DNA from: Bacillota bacterium
Lineage (GTDB): Bacteria; Bacillota; Clostridia; Lachnospirales; Lachnospiraceae
Direction: 5' to 3'
Assembly (NCBI GenBank): GCA_023414875.1
Contig: JAEZMV010000017.1
Location: forward strand, 186,001-250,000
Length of the DNA: 64,000 bases
Under the pieces are notes generated by a model. That model was not told the origin of the DNA and searched no databases. It saw nothing but the letters and a program-made list of their open reading frames with translations. Positions within the stretch are counted from its first letter, which is position 1. Every line of letters begins with the position of its first letter. Below are positions 17,301 through 25,169 of this stretch, one piece after another. The position numbers and the translations under genes were made by a program.

Positions 17301-17919
17301 CTTTGGTGGTTTGGATCATGTTATCGCAAGTGGTCAGGATGTTAATATCTTAGTATTCGATACTGAGATTTACTCCAATACCGGTGGACAGTCCTCTAAG
17401 GCAACACCTACCGGTGCTATTGCGCAGTTCGCAGCAGCTGGTAAGGAAGTTAAGAAGAAGGACTTAGCAGCGATAGCTATGAGCTATGGCTATGTATATG
17501 TAGCACAGATCGCAATGGGTGCTGATTATAACCAAACAGTTAAGGCACTTGTTGAAGCTGAAAGCTATAATGGTCCTTCCATCGTTATCGCATATGCTCC
17601 TTGTATTAGCCATGGTATTAAGGGTGGTATGGGTACCTCTCAGACAGAAACTAAGAATGCTGTAGCATCCGGATACTGGAACATGTTCCGTTACGATCCT
17701 CGTATGATCGTTGATGGTAAGAATCCATTCCAGTTAGACAGCAAGGCTCCTAGTGCAAGCTATCAGGATTTCATCAAGAACGAAGTTCGTTACAGCGCAT
17801 TAAGCCGTCAGAATCCGGAAAGAGCTGAGCAGTTATTTGCAAATGCAGAAAAGAATGCAGCAGCAAAATATAACCACTTAGTAAAACTTTCTGCTCTTTA
17901 TGGTCCTGAGAACGAATAA
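14377..17919 (+). CDS. nifJ: Pyruvate:ferredoxin (flavodoxin) oxidoreductase
   Basis: A single-chain 1180-residue enzyme that oxidises pyruvate with CoA to acetyl-CoA and CO2, passing electrons to ferredoxin. The length is that of homodimeric PFORs. In order: the pyruvate-binding domain from the N-terminus (AAAHVSYAFTDVAAIYPITPSS), the domain with the CoA site, the EKR region, two ferredoxin-type motifs near residues 690-760 (CIQCNFCSYVCPHAV and CTGCGSCANVCPG), the cysteines of the proximal cluster (CAGCGETPY), and the thiamine-diphosphate site (GGDGWAYDIGFGGLDH, SNTGGQSSKATPTGA). AAGGAGG precedes the ATG. Codon choice is strongly optimised, as expected for a central, highly expressed enzyme. 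The gene is monocistronic, closed by a strong terminator. Confidence 0.97.
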   Translation: MARKMKTMDGNNAAAHVSYAFTDVAAIYPITPSSVMAEVTDKWSSDGRKNIFGQEVKVVEMQSEAGAAGTVHGSLAAGALTTTFTASQGLLLMIPNMFKIAGELLPGVINVSARALASHALSIFGDHSDIYACRQTGFAFLASSNPQEVMDLGAVAHLAAIKGKVPFVHFFDGFRTSHEIQKIETWDYEDLKDMVDMDAVDAFRRNALNPEHPVLRGSAQNPDVFFQAREACNTYYDAVPGIVEEYMDKVNAKIGTDYKLFNYYGAADADHIIVAMGSVCDTAEETIDFMNANGAKVGLVKVRLYRPFSAKHLLDVIPASVKKITVLDRTKEPGSIGEPLYLDVVAALKDSKFNNTPVFNGRYGLGSKNTTPAQIIAVYENTEKKTFTIGIKDDVTNLSLETKAAPSTTPEGTISCKFWGLGADGTVGANKNSIKIIGDHTNMYAQAYFDYDSKKSGGVTMSHLRFGKKPIKSTYLITEADFVACHNPSYVRKYNMVQEIKDGGTFLLNCGWDMEEIEKHLPGQVKRYMAEHNIKFYTIDGISIGKEIGLGGRINTILQAAFFKLANIIPVDEAVKYMKDAATASYSKKGEAIVAMNHTAIDRGLTGLKEVIVPENWKNCADEDILVKVTEGRKEVVDFVNNVLTPVNAQQGNDLPVSVFVEQANGTLPQGSSNYEKRGIAVDVPTWDLENCIQCNFCSYVCPHAVIRPVALTADEAAKAPEGMKKTAMTGVPGMEFAMTVSVLDCTGCGSCANVCPGKKGNKALVLKPLETQLAEQNIFEYGISLEEKPEVAEKFKDVTVKGSQFKQPLLEYSGACAGCGETPYAKLVTQLFGERMYIANATGCSSIWGGSMPSTPYTVNKKGQGPAWANSLFEDNAEYGYGMALAQQALRDRLKGKVEALAASTSKEDVKAAAERYLATYENGRENSGATSALVRALEACGCAEGQEILKDKDFLSKKSQWIFGGDGWAYDIGFGGLDHVIASGQDVNILVFDTEIYSNTGGQSSKATPTGAIAQFAAAGKEVKKKDLAAIAMSYGYVYVAQIAMGADYNQTVKALVEAESYNGPSIVIAYAPCISHGIKGGMGTSQTETKNAVASGYWNMFRYDPRMIVDGKNPFQLDSKAPSASYQDFIKNEVRYSALSRQNPERAEQLFANAEKNAAAKYNHLVKLSALYGPENE

Positions 17920-17979
17920 TTAAATAAAATAGTTTTTACCTTATGCGTAATTTATTAACTGATTTACGACATATAATTG

Positions 17980-18013
17980 ACAGGCTCGATGTTTCATGCA
18001 TCGAGCCTGTTTA
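17980..18013 (+). terminator. Terminator of the PFOR gene
   Basis: ACAGGCTCGATG pairs perfectly with CATCGAGCCTGT around TTTCATG, followed by TTATT. It lies 60 bases after the stop codon. Confidence 0.85.
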
Positions 18014-18165
18014 TTATTCAATGGGAAATTACGTCCTATTGAATAATAAGCATCTCCGCAAAGCGAACCATAGTTCGCTTTTGGATGCGCACTCACGCGT
18101 AAGGAAATTATCACTACGTGAACGCGTTCGGCGCGAAGAGTCTGATTTGCAGACTCTTTGTTCTA
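18014..18165 (+). repeat. Modular hairpin element, copy A
   Basis: It starts in the T tract of the PFOR terminator. Modules: ATTCAATGGGA/TCCTATTGAAT stem (18016-18044), GCGAAC/GTTCGC stem with AAA/TTT extension (18061-18080), the linker GGATGCGCACTC, a block GTAAGGAAATTATCACTACG with GTGAACGCGTTCGGCGC, and an AGAGTCTG/CAGACTCT stem with the tail TTGTTCT. The first part is nearly identical to the copy at 57304 and the second to the copy at 42247. Open frames crossing it are treated as noncoding. Confidence 0.8.
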
Positions 18166-18181
18166 TACCCACCGGGCACAC

Positions 18182-18216
18182 TAAAAAGGAGCTGTTGTAA
18201 TTCTACAACAGCTCCT
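18182..18216 (-). terminator. Terminator of tRNA-Arg
   Basis: Read on the minus strand, AGGAGCTGTTGTA pairs perfectly with TACAACAGCTCCT around GAAT, followed by TTTTTAG. It begins 9 bases after the tRNA 3' end. Confidence 0.85.
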
Positions 18217-18224
18217 CTATAAGA

Positions 18225-18297
18225 TACACCTGACTGGATTTGAACCGGCGGCCTTTCGCTCCGGAGGCGAACGCTCTATCCACTGAGCTACAGGTGC
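18225..18297 (-). tRNA. tRNA-Arg (anticodon CCG)
   Basis: A 73-base cloverleaf can be folded on the minus strand: acceptor GCACCTG with CAGGTGT (one G-T pair), D arm GCTC/GAGC, anticodon stem TTCGC/GCGAA with loop CTCCGGA giving anticodon CCG, and a T arm with TTCAAAT. The T stem contains one C-A mismatch. CCA is not encoded. It decodes CGG and stands alone, closed by its own terminator, so it should have its own promoter near 18310-18360. Confidence 0.95.
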
Positions 18298-18462
18298 AAG
18301 TACGGATAATTATCCACGGGGATAGGTTTTCTCGGACTATGTTATTATATACTATCTATTTCGCAAAGTAAAGATTGATTTATATTATTGAGACTGGACA
18401 ACGTTGATTAAAAGTATACATTTTGCTGTAAATATTGCTTCCTAAATGATGATATTATGTTC

Positions 18463-19257
18463 TTATTCTTGCATTTTCTTTAGCAGATATCTCTTCTTGT
18501 ATTTGATTCGAGCATATGTGGCGATCTTTTTATGAATATTGTAGTTGACTATACCTCCAATAGTGCCGATAATTGGAATTCCTTGAACAAATTTTGCGGT
18601 TAATAAAGCATCGGATAACATCTGGGCAGTATTTTTCATAAGTACATCAATTTCAAGCTCTGTAACAATATTCTGATCTAGATTTGCACCCAGTTGATCA
18701 ACTTCAGTATTTAACTCTTTTTGATGGTCGTCTTTTGATATAGCAGCGCAAAGGAGTAGTAAGATATATGCTTTTTCTTCCTCGGTATCATAATGAAATC
18801 CATAGCTAAGAGCTATTTCATAAATCGTTTTAACAAGAACGGATATAAATAAAGGAATATCCGGCAAACCGATTCCGAGTAGGCCCAGAACACTGCCTTC
18901 TACAACAGATATGGAAGTGTTGATCCGATTGGATTGTTTCGATTGTTTATCAAGGCGTTTTATGTACTGTTTATTTAACTCTCTATCAAAAGCATAATTG
19001 TTGATATCATATTCAACTTTTATCTTATCTTTTTGATAAGTTTTTTCAATATAAGGACTTCCTTTTTCAAATACTAGCTGAAAACCCTTATAAAATGCAG
19101 TATTCAGAACGGATTTAAGCTTCTCGGGAATCATGCTTTCTAATTTATCCTTGGCGGGTGAAAGGGTGGATTTTAGCATCTGATTCTCAGACTGATTCAT
19201 AATTTTCTGTTCCAGGCGCTCTATTTGTTTTAGTTGTCTAGTTAATAATTTGTTCAT
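18463..19257 (-). CDS. EcsC-family protein
   Basis: A 264-residue protein with the EcsC-family core: VEGSVLGLLGIGLPDIPLFISVLVKTIYEIALSYGFHYDTEEEKAYIL near the middle and a C-terminal glycine-rich hydrophobic stretch (VQGIPIIGTIGGIVNYNIHKKIATYARIKYKKRYL). An AGAAAGG site precedes the ATG. The family takes its name from a protein encoded beside the Bacillus EcsAB transporter; its biochemical role is unknown, though membrane association is likely from the two hydrophobic segments. The gene stands alone, divergent from the secreted protein gene at 19477. Confidence 0.8.
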   Translation of the reverse strand: MNKLLTRQLKQIERLEQKIMNQSENQMLKSTLSPAKDKLESMIPEKLKSVLNTAFYKGFQLVFEKGSPYIEKTYQKDKIKVEYDINNYAFDRELNKQYIKRLDKQSKQSNRINTSISVVEGSVLGLLGIGLPDIPLFISVLVKTIYEIALSYGFHYDTEEEKAYILLLLCAAISKDDHQKELNTEVDQLGANLDQNIVTELEIDVLMKNTAQMLSDALLTAKFVQGIPIIGTIGGIVNYNIHKKIATYARIKYKKRYLLKKMQE

Positions 19258-19405
19258 AATTTACCTTTCTATTGAGTGTTATACCATCTATTATACAATT
19301 TTAATCCAGTTTTGTATATATTTAATCTTGCATAATGGCGTATTTTAGCATATTATAAATGTTACGAAATTATTAAATAATATTACATAAAAATGAAATA
19401 TTAAG

Positions 19406-19434
19406 TTGATTTTTTGCATGTCTAATGTTAAAAT
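19406..19434 (+). promoter_or_regulatory. Promoter of the secreted-protein gene at 19477
   Basis: TTGATT, a 17-base spacer and TAAAAT form a good sigma-A-type promoter that ends 42 bases before the start codon. Confidence 0.6.
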
Positions 19435-19476
19435 AATAGTAACAAAAAATTTTAGGTCTTAATTCGAGGAGAAACA

Positions 19477-20265
19477 ATGAAACTTAAGTATAAAAAGATT
19501 ATTCTGTTAACTACGATGAGTACGATGGGAATTGGTTTACTTACATTATCCATAAGTAATGATAGAACACAAGTAAAAGAAAGTTTAGGTACCAAGACAA
19601 CAGCGGAAGCCGGATTATTGGCAGATGTTAGTAATTCGGAGGTTAGCATTCTGGGAGCTGAGCCACGAGGTAGTATCAATCTGCCCGTAACCGTGGCGCC
19701 TACTCAGATTCCAACACCGGTTGTATTACCTGTTTATGAAATTGAAGAGGATAGTTATCCTGAGATTAACCAGTTATTTGTTGATTTCTATACTTCAAAG
19801 ACAAAGCATGATGTGGATGCAATGAAGCTTTTATTAAGTAATCAGAATAACGCAGCATCGCTGGAAAACCTTCAGAAGAAAACACAGTTTATTGAAGAAT
19901 ACAAAAATATCAAAACATATACAAAAAAGAGTTTTTTAGAAGGCACTTATATAGTATATGTTTATCATGAGATAAAATTTACCGGAATTGAAACACCTGC
20001 ACCTGGTTTGTCAAAGTTTTATATTGTGACCGGTGACGACGGTAAACTAAAGATTTTATCTGAAGAAATGGATGCTGAAACCAAAGATTACTATGATACA
20101 AGAGATGAAGATGAAGATGTAGTTGAAATTATTGAGATGACGAACAAGAAAAGCAAAAAAGCTATGGAAAAAGATGAAGATCTTAATACCTTCTGGAAGA
20201 GTATTGATGAATTAGCGAAGAGCAAACAGGTCAATGAGCAGGCAGAAGGAGATTCCGCGGAATAA
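19477..20265 (+). CDS. Secreted or membrane-anchored protein of unknown function
   Basis: A 262-residue protein with an N-terminal signal/anchor (KYKKIILLTTMSTMGIGLLTLSI), a Pro/Thr-rich linker (about residues 65-85), a compact alpha/beta domain (about 90-195; EINQLFVDFYTSKTKHDVDAMKLLL... then VYVYHEIKFTGIETPAPGLSKFYIV) reminiscent of NTF2-like folds, and an acidic tail (DTRDEDEDVVEI). AGGAG precedes the ATG. Similar proteins occur across Lachnospiraceae without a known role. The NTF2-like suggestion rests only on pattern. Confidence 0.6.
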   Translation: MKLKYKKIILLTTMSTMGIGLLTLSISNDRTQVKESLGTKTTAEAGLLADVSNSEVSILGAEPRGSINLPVTVAPTQIPTPVVLPVYEIEEDSYPEINQLFVDFYTSKTKHDVDAMKLLLSNQNNAASLENLQKKTQFIEEYKNIKTYTKKSFLEGTYIVYVYHEIKFTGIETPAPGLSKFYIVTGDDGKLKILSEEMDAETKDYYDTRDEDEDVVEIIEMTNKKSKKAMEKDEDLNTFWKSIDELAKSKQVNEQAEGDSAE

Positions 20266-20320
20266 AATTAAAATTAACTCCTTATACTATATACAATTTT
20301 ATAGAATAAGGAGTTTTCAT

Positions 20321-20755
20321 ATGGTTGGAAATGTAGATTTGGATCTTTTGGAAAAGACGTATCAAAATGCTTCCATTGGTATTACAGCAATTGAGGCCGT
20401 ACTGAATAAAACTACAAACACGGAATTCAATAACGATTTACATCAGCAGTTAAGAGGCTATCAGGAGCTAGCGGATAAATCAAAAAAGCAATTAATTACG
20501 AAGGGTGCAAAGGTTAAGGATAATTCCTTCTATACAAAAGCAATGATGAAAGGAAATGTGAAAATGAACACCTTAATCAACTCTTCAGACAGTCACATTG
20601 CACAGATGGTAATACAGGGTAGTACGATGGGTATTACTGAAATGACACAGCTTCTGCACGCAAAACAAGAAACAGATGGAACCAGCAAGGAGATTGCAAA
20701 GGAATTCGTCCAAAAGGAAGAAGAAAATATTGAGATCATGAAAAAATATTTGTAA
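20321..20755 (+). CDS. Small all-helical protein, unknown (possibly ferritin-like four-helix fold)
   Basis: A 144-residue protein predicted to be almost entirely amphipathic helix: LDLLEKTYQNASIGITAIEAVLNKT, NDLHQQLRGYQELADKSKKQL, KMNTLINSSDSHIAQMVIQGSTMGITEMTQLL and the lysine/glutamate-rich end. The start at 20321 has AAGGAG 7 bases upstream; a longer frame overlapping the previous gene has none. No metal-ligand pattern (ExxH) is clear, so the ferritin-like suggestion is only structural. It lies 55 bases after the secreted-protein gene and probably shares its transcript. Confidence 0.6.
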   Translation: MVGNVDLDLLEKTYQNASIGITAIEAVLNKTTNTEFNNDLHQQLRGYQELADKSKKQLITKGAKVKDNSFYTKAMMKGNVKMNTLINSSDSHIAQMVIQGSTMGITEMTQLLHAKQETDGTSKEIAKEFVQKEEENIEIMKKYL

Positions 20756-20759
20756 TATT

Positions 20760-20801
20760 AAACTGCTGAGACGATATTCACATCGTCAAAAGCAGTTTTT
20801 T
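20760..20801 (+). terminator. Terminator after the helical protein gene
   Basis: AAACTGCT pairs with AGCAGTTT and, inside it, GACGAT with ATCGTC; six T follow. Confidence 0.8.
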
Positions 20802-20986
20802 CATGGATTACTATAGACATGGTTTCGACGATTTATACATAATCAAACAGGATTAATGTGGTGTAGTAGTTAATAACAGTAATAGTAACTACAGGGAAAA
20901 ACAAGTAGACGAAAAAATATGAATCAAGTATAATAATATATTAGTCAAGTATGATGTACTTAATAATTTGAAAGTGTGGGTGCTAT

Positions 20987-21730
20987 ATGCCAAAAAGAAC
21001 AAAACGATTAACCTCACAGGGCGAAGAAAAAGAGGAGATTAGAATTAATAAATTCTTAAGTGAAGCCGGTGTTTGTTCCAGAAGAGAAGCAGACCGTTTC
21101 ATTGAGGAAGGAAAAGTTAAAATAGATGGGAAAATAGCTCAAATGGGCTCTAAGGTCACAAAGGATAATCAAGTAACTTTTTGTGATAAACCTGTAAAAA
21201 AGGAAGAAAAGCTGGTTCTGATTGCATTTCATAAGCCGGAGGGTATCGTTAGTACCACAGACCATAGTGATCCTGACAATATTATTGACTATATCAATTA
21301 CGGTATGAGAATTTATCCGATTGGACGGTTGGATAAGGACTCTGAGGGATTAATACTTTTGACGAATGACGGTAATATCGTAAATAAGATTTTACGGGCG
21401 GAAAACCATCATGAGAAGGAATACATTGTTACTGTGAATAAAGAAATCACCCTAGAGTTTATTAAAAAAATGTCGACCGGGGTGCCAATACTGGATACTG
21501 TAACAAATCCCTGCAAGGTAACTCAAATTGATAAATATACCTTTAATATTATACTGACCCAAGGCTTGAATAGACAGATTAGGCGAATGTGCGAGCATCT
21601 GGGCTACAGGGTTGTAAATTTAAGACGCATCCGAGTTATGAATATCTTGTTGGGAAGGTTGAAGCCCGGTGATTATCGAAACGTAACGGATAAGGAAATA
21701 GCGGAACTTAACCGAATGTTTAAAAAATAA
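20987..21730 (+). CDS. rluF: RNA pseudouridine synthase, RluF/RsuA type
   Basis: A 247-residue enzyme: an N-terminal S4 RNA-binding domain (RINKFLSEAGVCSRREADRFIEEGKV) and a catalytic domain with IGRLDKDSEGLILLTNDG, whose aspartate attacks the uridine. The C-terminal QGLNRQIRRMCEHLGYRVVNLRRIRVMNILLG is closest to RluF, which modifies 23S rRNA at positions 2604/2605 in Escherichia coli; RluB or RsuA-like specificity cannot be excluded. GTGGGTG gives a modest ribosome site. It stands alone between two terminators or promoters. Confidence 0.88.
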   Translation: MPKRTKRLTSQGEEKEEIRINKFLSEAGVCSRREADRFIEEGKVKIDGKIAQMGSKVTKDNQVTFCDKPVKKEEKLVLIAFHKPEGIVSTTDHSDPDNIIDYINYGMRIYPIGRLDKDSEGLILLTNDGNIVNKILRAENHHEKEYIVTVNKEITLEFIKKMSTGVPILDTVTNPCKVTQIDKYTFNIILTQGLNRQIRRMCEHLGYRVVNLRRIRVMNILLGRLKPGDYRNVTDKEIAELNRMFKK

Positions 21731-21793
21731 TTTTTGACAGACATTCGATGGAATATCAGTATGTTATTATGATTAAAAAGCAAGGAAGGTATC

Positions 21794-21889
21794 ATGAACT
21801 ATGGATATCAAGTTAATATACCTCATATAGTCAATGTACTTTATATTAAAAATATGTTTACAAAGAAATACATGCAGTTATCGTTATGA
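21794..21889 (+). CDS. Possible 31-residue upstream ORF of the DNA ligase gene
   Basis: AAGGAAGG stands 4 bases before an ATG that opens 31 codons (start MNYGYQVNIPHIVNVLYIKN). Its TGA ends at 21889, directly followed by the GAGGAGG of the ligase gene, so ribosomes finishing it would sit on the next start site. The product is unlike anything I know. It may be a leader peptide or chance. Confidence 0.3.
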   Translation: MNYGYQVNIPHIVNVLYIKNMFTKKYMQLSL

Positions 21890-21901
21890 GGAGGAGATAG
21901 T

Positions 21902-23893
21902 ATGAGTCAGTCGAACGATACAAATGATAAAAATGTGAATAAGCATTTGAGAATAGAAGAACTCATAATAGAGTTAAATGAAGCGTCCGAGGTATACTAT
22001 AATGGGCAGGAAGAAATTATGTCAAACTTCGAATGGGATGCTAAATTCGATGAACTAGCAGCCCTGGAAAAAGAAACAGGATATATTTTACCAAACAGTC
22101 CCACTCAAAATGTTGGATACGAAGAAAGTAATGGAGCTAAGGAACAGCATGAATTCCCTGCTCTTTCATTAGCAAAATCAAAAAAGATTAATGAGATACA
22201 AAAATGGGCTGAGGATAAAGCTATCTGGCTTTCCTGGAAACTGGATGGTTTAACATTAATCCTGACATATGATGGTGGTAAGCTTACTAAGATTCTTACA
22301 AGAGGGAGTGGCACAATAGGTACAAACATTACCTATATGAAGGAATCAATGAAAGGCTTCCCCTTAAAAATCAAGTATAAAGGTCATATGGTTGTACGTG
22401 GTGAAGCTACAATCTCATATACAGATTTTGCAATGATTAATGACACAATCGAGGATGATGACGATAAGTACGCAAATCCTCGTAATCTGGCAGCTGGAAC
22501 ATTAGGTTTGGATGATGCCCAAAAAGTTAAGGAAAGACATGTTCATTTTTATGCTTTTACACTAGTTTATTTTGAAGATAACATGAAATCCTGGGGTGAC
22601 AGAATGAACTATCTGGAAAAAGAGGGTTTTTCTGTTGTTGATAGAGAGGCTACAACGGCTGATGCTCTTCCGGACGTTATTGAACGATGGACAAAAAAGG
22701 TTGAAAATGGTGAAATGGATCTTCCGGTGGATGGACTGGTTATCTGTTATGACGATATAGAATATGCAGCGACCGGTAGTATTACAGGTCATCATGCAAC
22801 CAGAGCAGGTTATGCATTCAAATGGGAGGATGTATCAGCAGAAACAGAGCTTGAATATATTGAATGGTCATGTGCTGCTTCTACGATATCACCTGTGGCA
22901 GTATTTAAACCGGTTCAGCTTGAGGGGACCACTGTAACAAGAGCATCCTTGTGTAATATCAGCGAGATGGAGCGTCTTGGTATCGGAAAATCAAGTGTTC
23001 TTGAAATTATTAAGGCAAATAAAATTATTCCTAAATGTGTCTCTGTAAAGAAATCGGAAGGAAAATTCGAGATTCCGGACCAGTGTCCTGTATGTCATGC
23101 TAAAACTGAAATTAAAATAAGTCCTAAGAGTAATACAAAGACCTTACATTGTACAAACCCAAACTGCACGGCAAAGAATGTGAAAAAGTTTACTCGCTTT
23201 GTTAGTAAAGCAGGCATGGACATTGATGGCTTATCCGTTCAGACAATGCTAAAATTCATTAACCTGGGTTATATATCTAGGTATGCAGACATTTATAATC
23301 TAGATCAACATATTGATGAAATCAAGAATCTTGAAGGCTTTGGAGAGAAATCATGTGAAAATATGATTTCAGCAATAGAAAAGAGTAGAGATGTTCATCC
23401 GGTTAACTTTATTTATGCACTTTGTATTCCAATGATTGGTACGGATGCAGGCAAAAAAATTATAGGAAGGATAGGGTTTGAAGACTTCTTAAGTAGATTA
23501 AGTAACGATGAAGGCTTTGAAGATATCGAGGGGATTGGCCCGGAAAAGTCTAGTTCGATAATAGGTTGGTATCAGGAGACTGAGAATAAGCTGACACTTG
23601 AAACATTACTGAAAGAAGTTAATATAAAAAAAGTTGATAACAAAGCTAATGCGGGAGGAAAATGCACGGGCCTCATATTTGTTATAACCGGAGATGTACA
23701 CCATTATAAAAACCGTGATGAATTTAAAGCTTATGTAGAAAGTCAAAATGGCTCCGTTACCGGTTCTGTATCTAATAAAACTAATTATCTGGTGAATAAT
23801 GATATAGAGTCAGCTTCATCAAAAAATCAAAAGGCGAAACAACTAGGTGTTCCTATCATAACCGAGGATCAATTTGTCGAGATATTTGGATAA
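21902..23893 (+). CDS. ligA: NAD-dependent DNA ligase, divergent LigA
   Basis: A 663-residue ligase with the full domain order: Ia region (YYNGQEEIMSNFEWDAKFDEL), adenylation domain with the nucleophile lysine at 113 (SWKLDG), OB fold, four-cysteine zinc finger (CPVC...CTNPNC), helix-hairpin-helix repeats (FGEKSCENMISAIE, IEGIGPEKSSSI) and a C-terminal BRCT domain (GLIFVITGDV to the end). Several near-universal motifs are altered: SWKLDG for EPKxDG and FPALSL for MPMLSL. The catalytic lysine and zinc ligands are kept, so activity is likely. It may be a second, divergent ligase rather than the main one. GAGGAGG precedes the ATG. Confidence 0.9.
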   Translation: MSQSNDTNDKNVNKHLRIEELIIELNEASEVYYNGQEEIMSNFEWDAKFDELAALEKETGYILPNSPTQNVGYEESNGAKEQHEFPALSLAKSKKINEIQKWAEDKAIWLSWKLDGLTLILTYDGGKLTKILTRGSGTIGTNITYMKESMKGFPLKIKYKGHMVVRGEATISYTDFAMINDTIEDDDDKYANPRNLAAGTLGLDDAQKVKERHVHFYAFTLVYFEDNMKSWGDRMNYLEKEGFSVVDREATTADALPDVIERWTKKVENGEMDLPVDGLVICYDDIEYAATGSITGHHATRAGYAFKWEDVSAETELEYIEWSCAASTISPVAVFKPVQLEGTTVTRASLCNISEMERLGIGKSSVLEIIKANKIIPKCVSVKKSEGKFEIPDQCPVCHAKTEIKISPKSNTKTLHCTNPNCTAKNVKKFTRFVSKAGMDIDGLSVQTMLKFINLGYISRYADIYNLDQHIDEIKNLEGFGEKSCENMISAIEKSRDVHPVNFIYALCIPMIGTDAGKKIIGRIGFEDFLSRLSNDEGFEDIEGIGPEKSSSIIGWYQETENKLTLETLLKEVNIKKVDNKANAGGKCTGLIFVITGDVHHYKNRDEFKAYVESQNGSVTGSVSNKTNYLVNNDIESASSKNQKAKQLGVPIITEDQFVEIFG

Positions 23894-23934
23894 ACCTTAT
23901 AAACATACATGTGTATAATTTCTTAGTAGTAAAC

Positions 23935-23970
23935 AAAGCAGAAATATTTTATGGTTTCTGCTTTATTTAT
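23935..23970 (+). terminator. Terminator of the ligase gene
   Basis: AAAGCAGAAA pairs perfectly with TTTCTGCTTT around a 10-base loop, followed by ATTTATT. Confidence 0.7.
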
Positions 23971-24044
23971 TACTGGAGTTTTGAAAAGGTCAAGATGTAC
24001 TTGTTTTTAAAATGGCAGAAAATGGTATTTACGACTATTATTTG

Positions 24045-24073
24045 TTGATTTATTTTAAGAATCATGTTATGAT
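24045..24073 (+). promoter_or_regulatory. Promoter of metA
   Basis: TTGATT, a 17-base spacer and TATGAT lie 42 bases before the metA ATG. The resulting leader is only about 35 bases, too short for an S-box or T-box riboswitch, so methionine control by that route is unlikely here. Confidence 0.65.
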
Positions 24074-24114
24074 ACTTGTTACTATGACAAAAAATATAGA
24101 AGTGGTGATAAATT

Positions 24115-25020
24115 ATGCCGATTAAAGTGCAAAGCGATTTACCTGCAAAACGAATCTTAGAAGATGAAAATATCTTTATCATGGATGAAACCCGTGCAAT
24201 GCACCAGGACATCAGACCTTTAAAAATTGCCATCTTGAACTTGATGCCAATTAAGGAGGATACGGAGGTTCAGTTATTGCGTAGTCTTTCCAATACACCT
24301 CTGCAGGTCGATGTTACCTTTTTAACAACCGGAACCTATGTCGGAACCCATACTCCTACCAGCCATTTAGATCAATTTTATCAAACCTTTGAAGATGTTA
24401 AGCATAAGAAATTTGATGGTTTGATTATCACCGGAGCGCCGGTAGAGCTTATGGAATTTGAAGAGGTTACTTATTGGGAAGAGTTAGTTAAGGTAATGGA
24501 ATGGTCAAAAACGAATACTACTTCTACACTTCACATCTGTTGGGGAGCGCAAGCCGGCCTATATTATCACTATGGAATACATAAAAAGACATTAGATAAG
24601 AAGATGTTTGGTATCTATGAGCATAAAGTTTTAAATAGAAGAGTACCTTTTGTTAGAGGTTTTGATGATATATTCTATGCACCTCATTCCAGATACACCA
24701 CAGTATCCAGAGAGGATATATTAAGTAATGATAAGCTCTCCATACTTGCAGAATCAGAGGAAGCCGGAGTGTTTATCGTGATTGCACAGGATGATAAGCA
24801 GATATTTGTAATGGGACACCCTGAATATGACAGAATATCACTGGATAAAGAGTACAAAAGAGATGTAAAAAAAGGTTTAGATATAGAATTGCCGAAGAAT
24901 TATTATCCGGAGGATCAGCCGGAGTTTAGGCCAAATCTAGTTTGGAGAGCCCATGCAAATGCCATGTATACCAATTGGCTGAATTACTATGTATATCAGG
25001 TTACGCCTTATGATCTTTAA
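24115..25020 (+). CDS. metA: Homoserine O-acetyltransferase, MetA family
   Basis: A 301-residue enzyme activating homoserine for methionine synthesis. The nucleophile is Cys142 (HICWGAQAGLYYHYG); the catalytic His-Glu pair is in MGHPEYDR. In this family the residue at position 111 sets the acyl donor: glycine in the E. coli succinyltransferase, glutamate in acetyl-CoA-using enzymes (known from Bacillus work). Here the motif is TGAPVELMEFEEV with Glu exactly at 111, so acetyl-CoA should be the donor although homologues are often labelled succinyltransferase. Single-gene transcript with its own promoter; a GTGGTG site precedes the ATG. Confidence 0.93.
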   Translation: MPIKVQSDLPAKRILEDENIFIMDETRAMHQDIRPLKIAILNLMPIKEDTEVQLLRSLSNTPLQVDVTFLTTGTYVGTHTPTSHLDQFYQTFEDVKHKKFDGLIITGAPVELMEFEEVTYWEELVKVMEWSKTNTTSTLHICWGAQAGLYYHYGIHKKTLDKKMFGIYEHKVLNRRVPFVRGFDDIFYAPHSRYTTVSREDILSNDKLSILAESEEAGVFIVIAQDDKQIFVMGHPEYDRISLDKEYKRDVKKGLDIELPKNYYPEDQPEFRPNLVWRAHANAMYTNWLNYYVYQVTPYDL

Positions 25021-25169
25021 GGTCAACTTGGTAGTTATCAAATTGACACCTTATTAGCTTTAATATTCGATTTACGCTTACCAGGTGACAACGTATGAGC
25101 TTTAATCAACACTAGCTAATTGTAAGATTGTTTGCAAATGAATTCAGTCTCAAATTGGGGGACCGGGAT

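Noticed and set aside
17943..18200. Open frame of 85 codons after the PFOR gene
   Set aside because: It runs through the PFOR terminator and hairpin element A and has no ribosome site; element modules explain the open frame.
20234..20320. Longer start of the helical protein gene overlapping the previous gene
   Set aside because: No ribosome site; ATG at 20321 has AAGGAG at good spacing.
23971..24114. S-box (SAM) riboswitch before metA
   Set aside because: The promoter leaves a leader of only about 35 bases and no conserved core is seen.
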